NCBI GenBank assembly: GCA_965368115.1
Contig: CBDULQ010000223.1
Span: 1-5,709, forward strand
Direction of reading: 5' to 3'
DNA length: 5,709 nucleotides
Origin: CBDULQ01 sp965368115
GTDB taxonomy: Bacteria > Pseudomonadota > Gammaproteobacteria > SZUA-229
Shown here: one piece after another, positions 5,535-5,709 of the stretch
How positions within the stretch are numbered: the stretch's first letter is position 1
Layout of the letters: each line of letters opens with the position of its first letter
Program-made: the position numbers and the translations under genes
Notes under the pieces: generated by a model
What the model saw: the letters and a program-made list of their open reading frames with translations, nothing else
Databases searched by the model: none
Told to the model about the DNA's origin: nothing

Positions 5535-5709
5535 AACTTGTCATCATCAGCGGCTTATCCGGATCGGGAAAAACGGTTGCACTGCATACCCTGGAAGACG
5601 AAGGGTTTTACTGTGTCGACAACCTGCCGTTGGGCCTGTTACCCGGCTTCGCCGAACAGATCAGGAAAAACCAGATCCAGATCTATGACCAGGTTGCGGT
5701 CGGTATCGA
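5531..5709 (+). CDS. rapZ: RapZ / YvcJ-family nucleotide-binding protein (N-terminal part, 3' end outside window)
   Basis: RapZ is a P-loop protein; in E. coli it binds glucosamine-6-phosphate, and guides RNase E to the small RNA GlmZ to control glmS, the first step to peptidoglycan and LPS amino sugars. In bacteria without GlmZ its role is less clear. Only the first 59 codons are here and the frame is open to the window end. They contain the Walker A motif GLSGSGKT (8-15) and the family hallmark EDEGFYCVDNLP (22-33). The ATG overlaps the hprK TGA (ATGA). The nearest purine-rich AGGAA is about 20 bases upstream and too distant to be a good ribosome binding site, so translation is probably coupled to hprK. 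Adjacency to ptsN and hprK is typical. The C-terminal RNA- and sugar-binding domain cannot be assessed. Confidence 0.93.
   Translation, partial: MKLVIISGLSGSGKTVALHTLEDEGFYCVDNLPLGLLPGFAEQIRKNQIQIYDQVAVGI

Noticed and set aside
1..5709. Search for CRISPR, tRNA, insertion sequence, toxin-antitoxin or other accessory systems
   Set aside because: The window is filled by conserved core genes with tiny gaps. No repeat arrays, terminal inverted repeats, tRNA-like folds or unexplained ORFs with supportable features were found.

Overview
This window is a contiguous, entirely plus-strand gene string with the order kdsC(3' end)–lptC–lptA–lptB–rpoN–hpf–ptsN–hprK–rapZ(5' end). The order and the protein sequences are those of the conserved gammaproteobacterial rpoN locus. 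The moderately GC-rich composition, the close protein matches and the presence of hprK (absent from E. coli and other enterics) suggest a non-enteric gammaproteobacterium, or less likely a betaproteobacterium. I cannot name the genus.

Layout. Bases 1-251 hold the C-terminal part of KdsC, the phosphatase that yields free Kdo for LPS. LptC (264-821), LptA (805-1359) and LptB (1356-2081) follow with a 12-base gap and then 17-base and 4-base overlaps. They are the inner-membrane, periplasmic and ATPase parts of the LPS transport bridge. A 95-base gap (2082-2176) then carries a sigma-54-like -24/-12 element and a possible sigma-70 -10 box upstream of rpoN (2177-3676, sigma-54). After 37 bases comes hpf (3714-4025, short hibernation factor), the only internal gene with a strong Shine-Dalgarno sequence placed outside a coding region. 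Twelve bases later is ptsN (4038-4502, EIIA-Ntr). An 84-base gap without stop codons in the ptsN/hprK frame leads to hprK (4587-5534, HPr kinase/phosphorylase), which overlaps the start of rapZ (5531 onward, cut by the window end) by four bases.

How the genes work together. The left half makes and exports LPS. The right half is the sigma-54 / nitrogen-PTS regulatory group: EIIA-Ntr is the end of a phosphorelay, HprK phosphorylates or dephosphorylates HPr-type carriers on serine and so can gate that relay, and RapZ in enterics senses cell-envelope amino-sugar supply. HprK and RapZ therefore link carbon/nitrogen signalling to envelope synthesis.

I see no mobile element, CRISPR array, tRNA, rRNA or clear intrinsic terminator for the plus strand. 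All genes are recognised families and nothing here is a new system. The points worth a second look are regulatory: the sigma-54-like site before rpoN, the single in-frame stop between ptsN and hprK with nested mini-ORFs, and an unusual Asn in the HprK P-loop.
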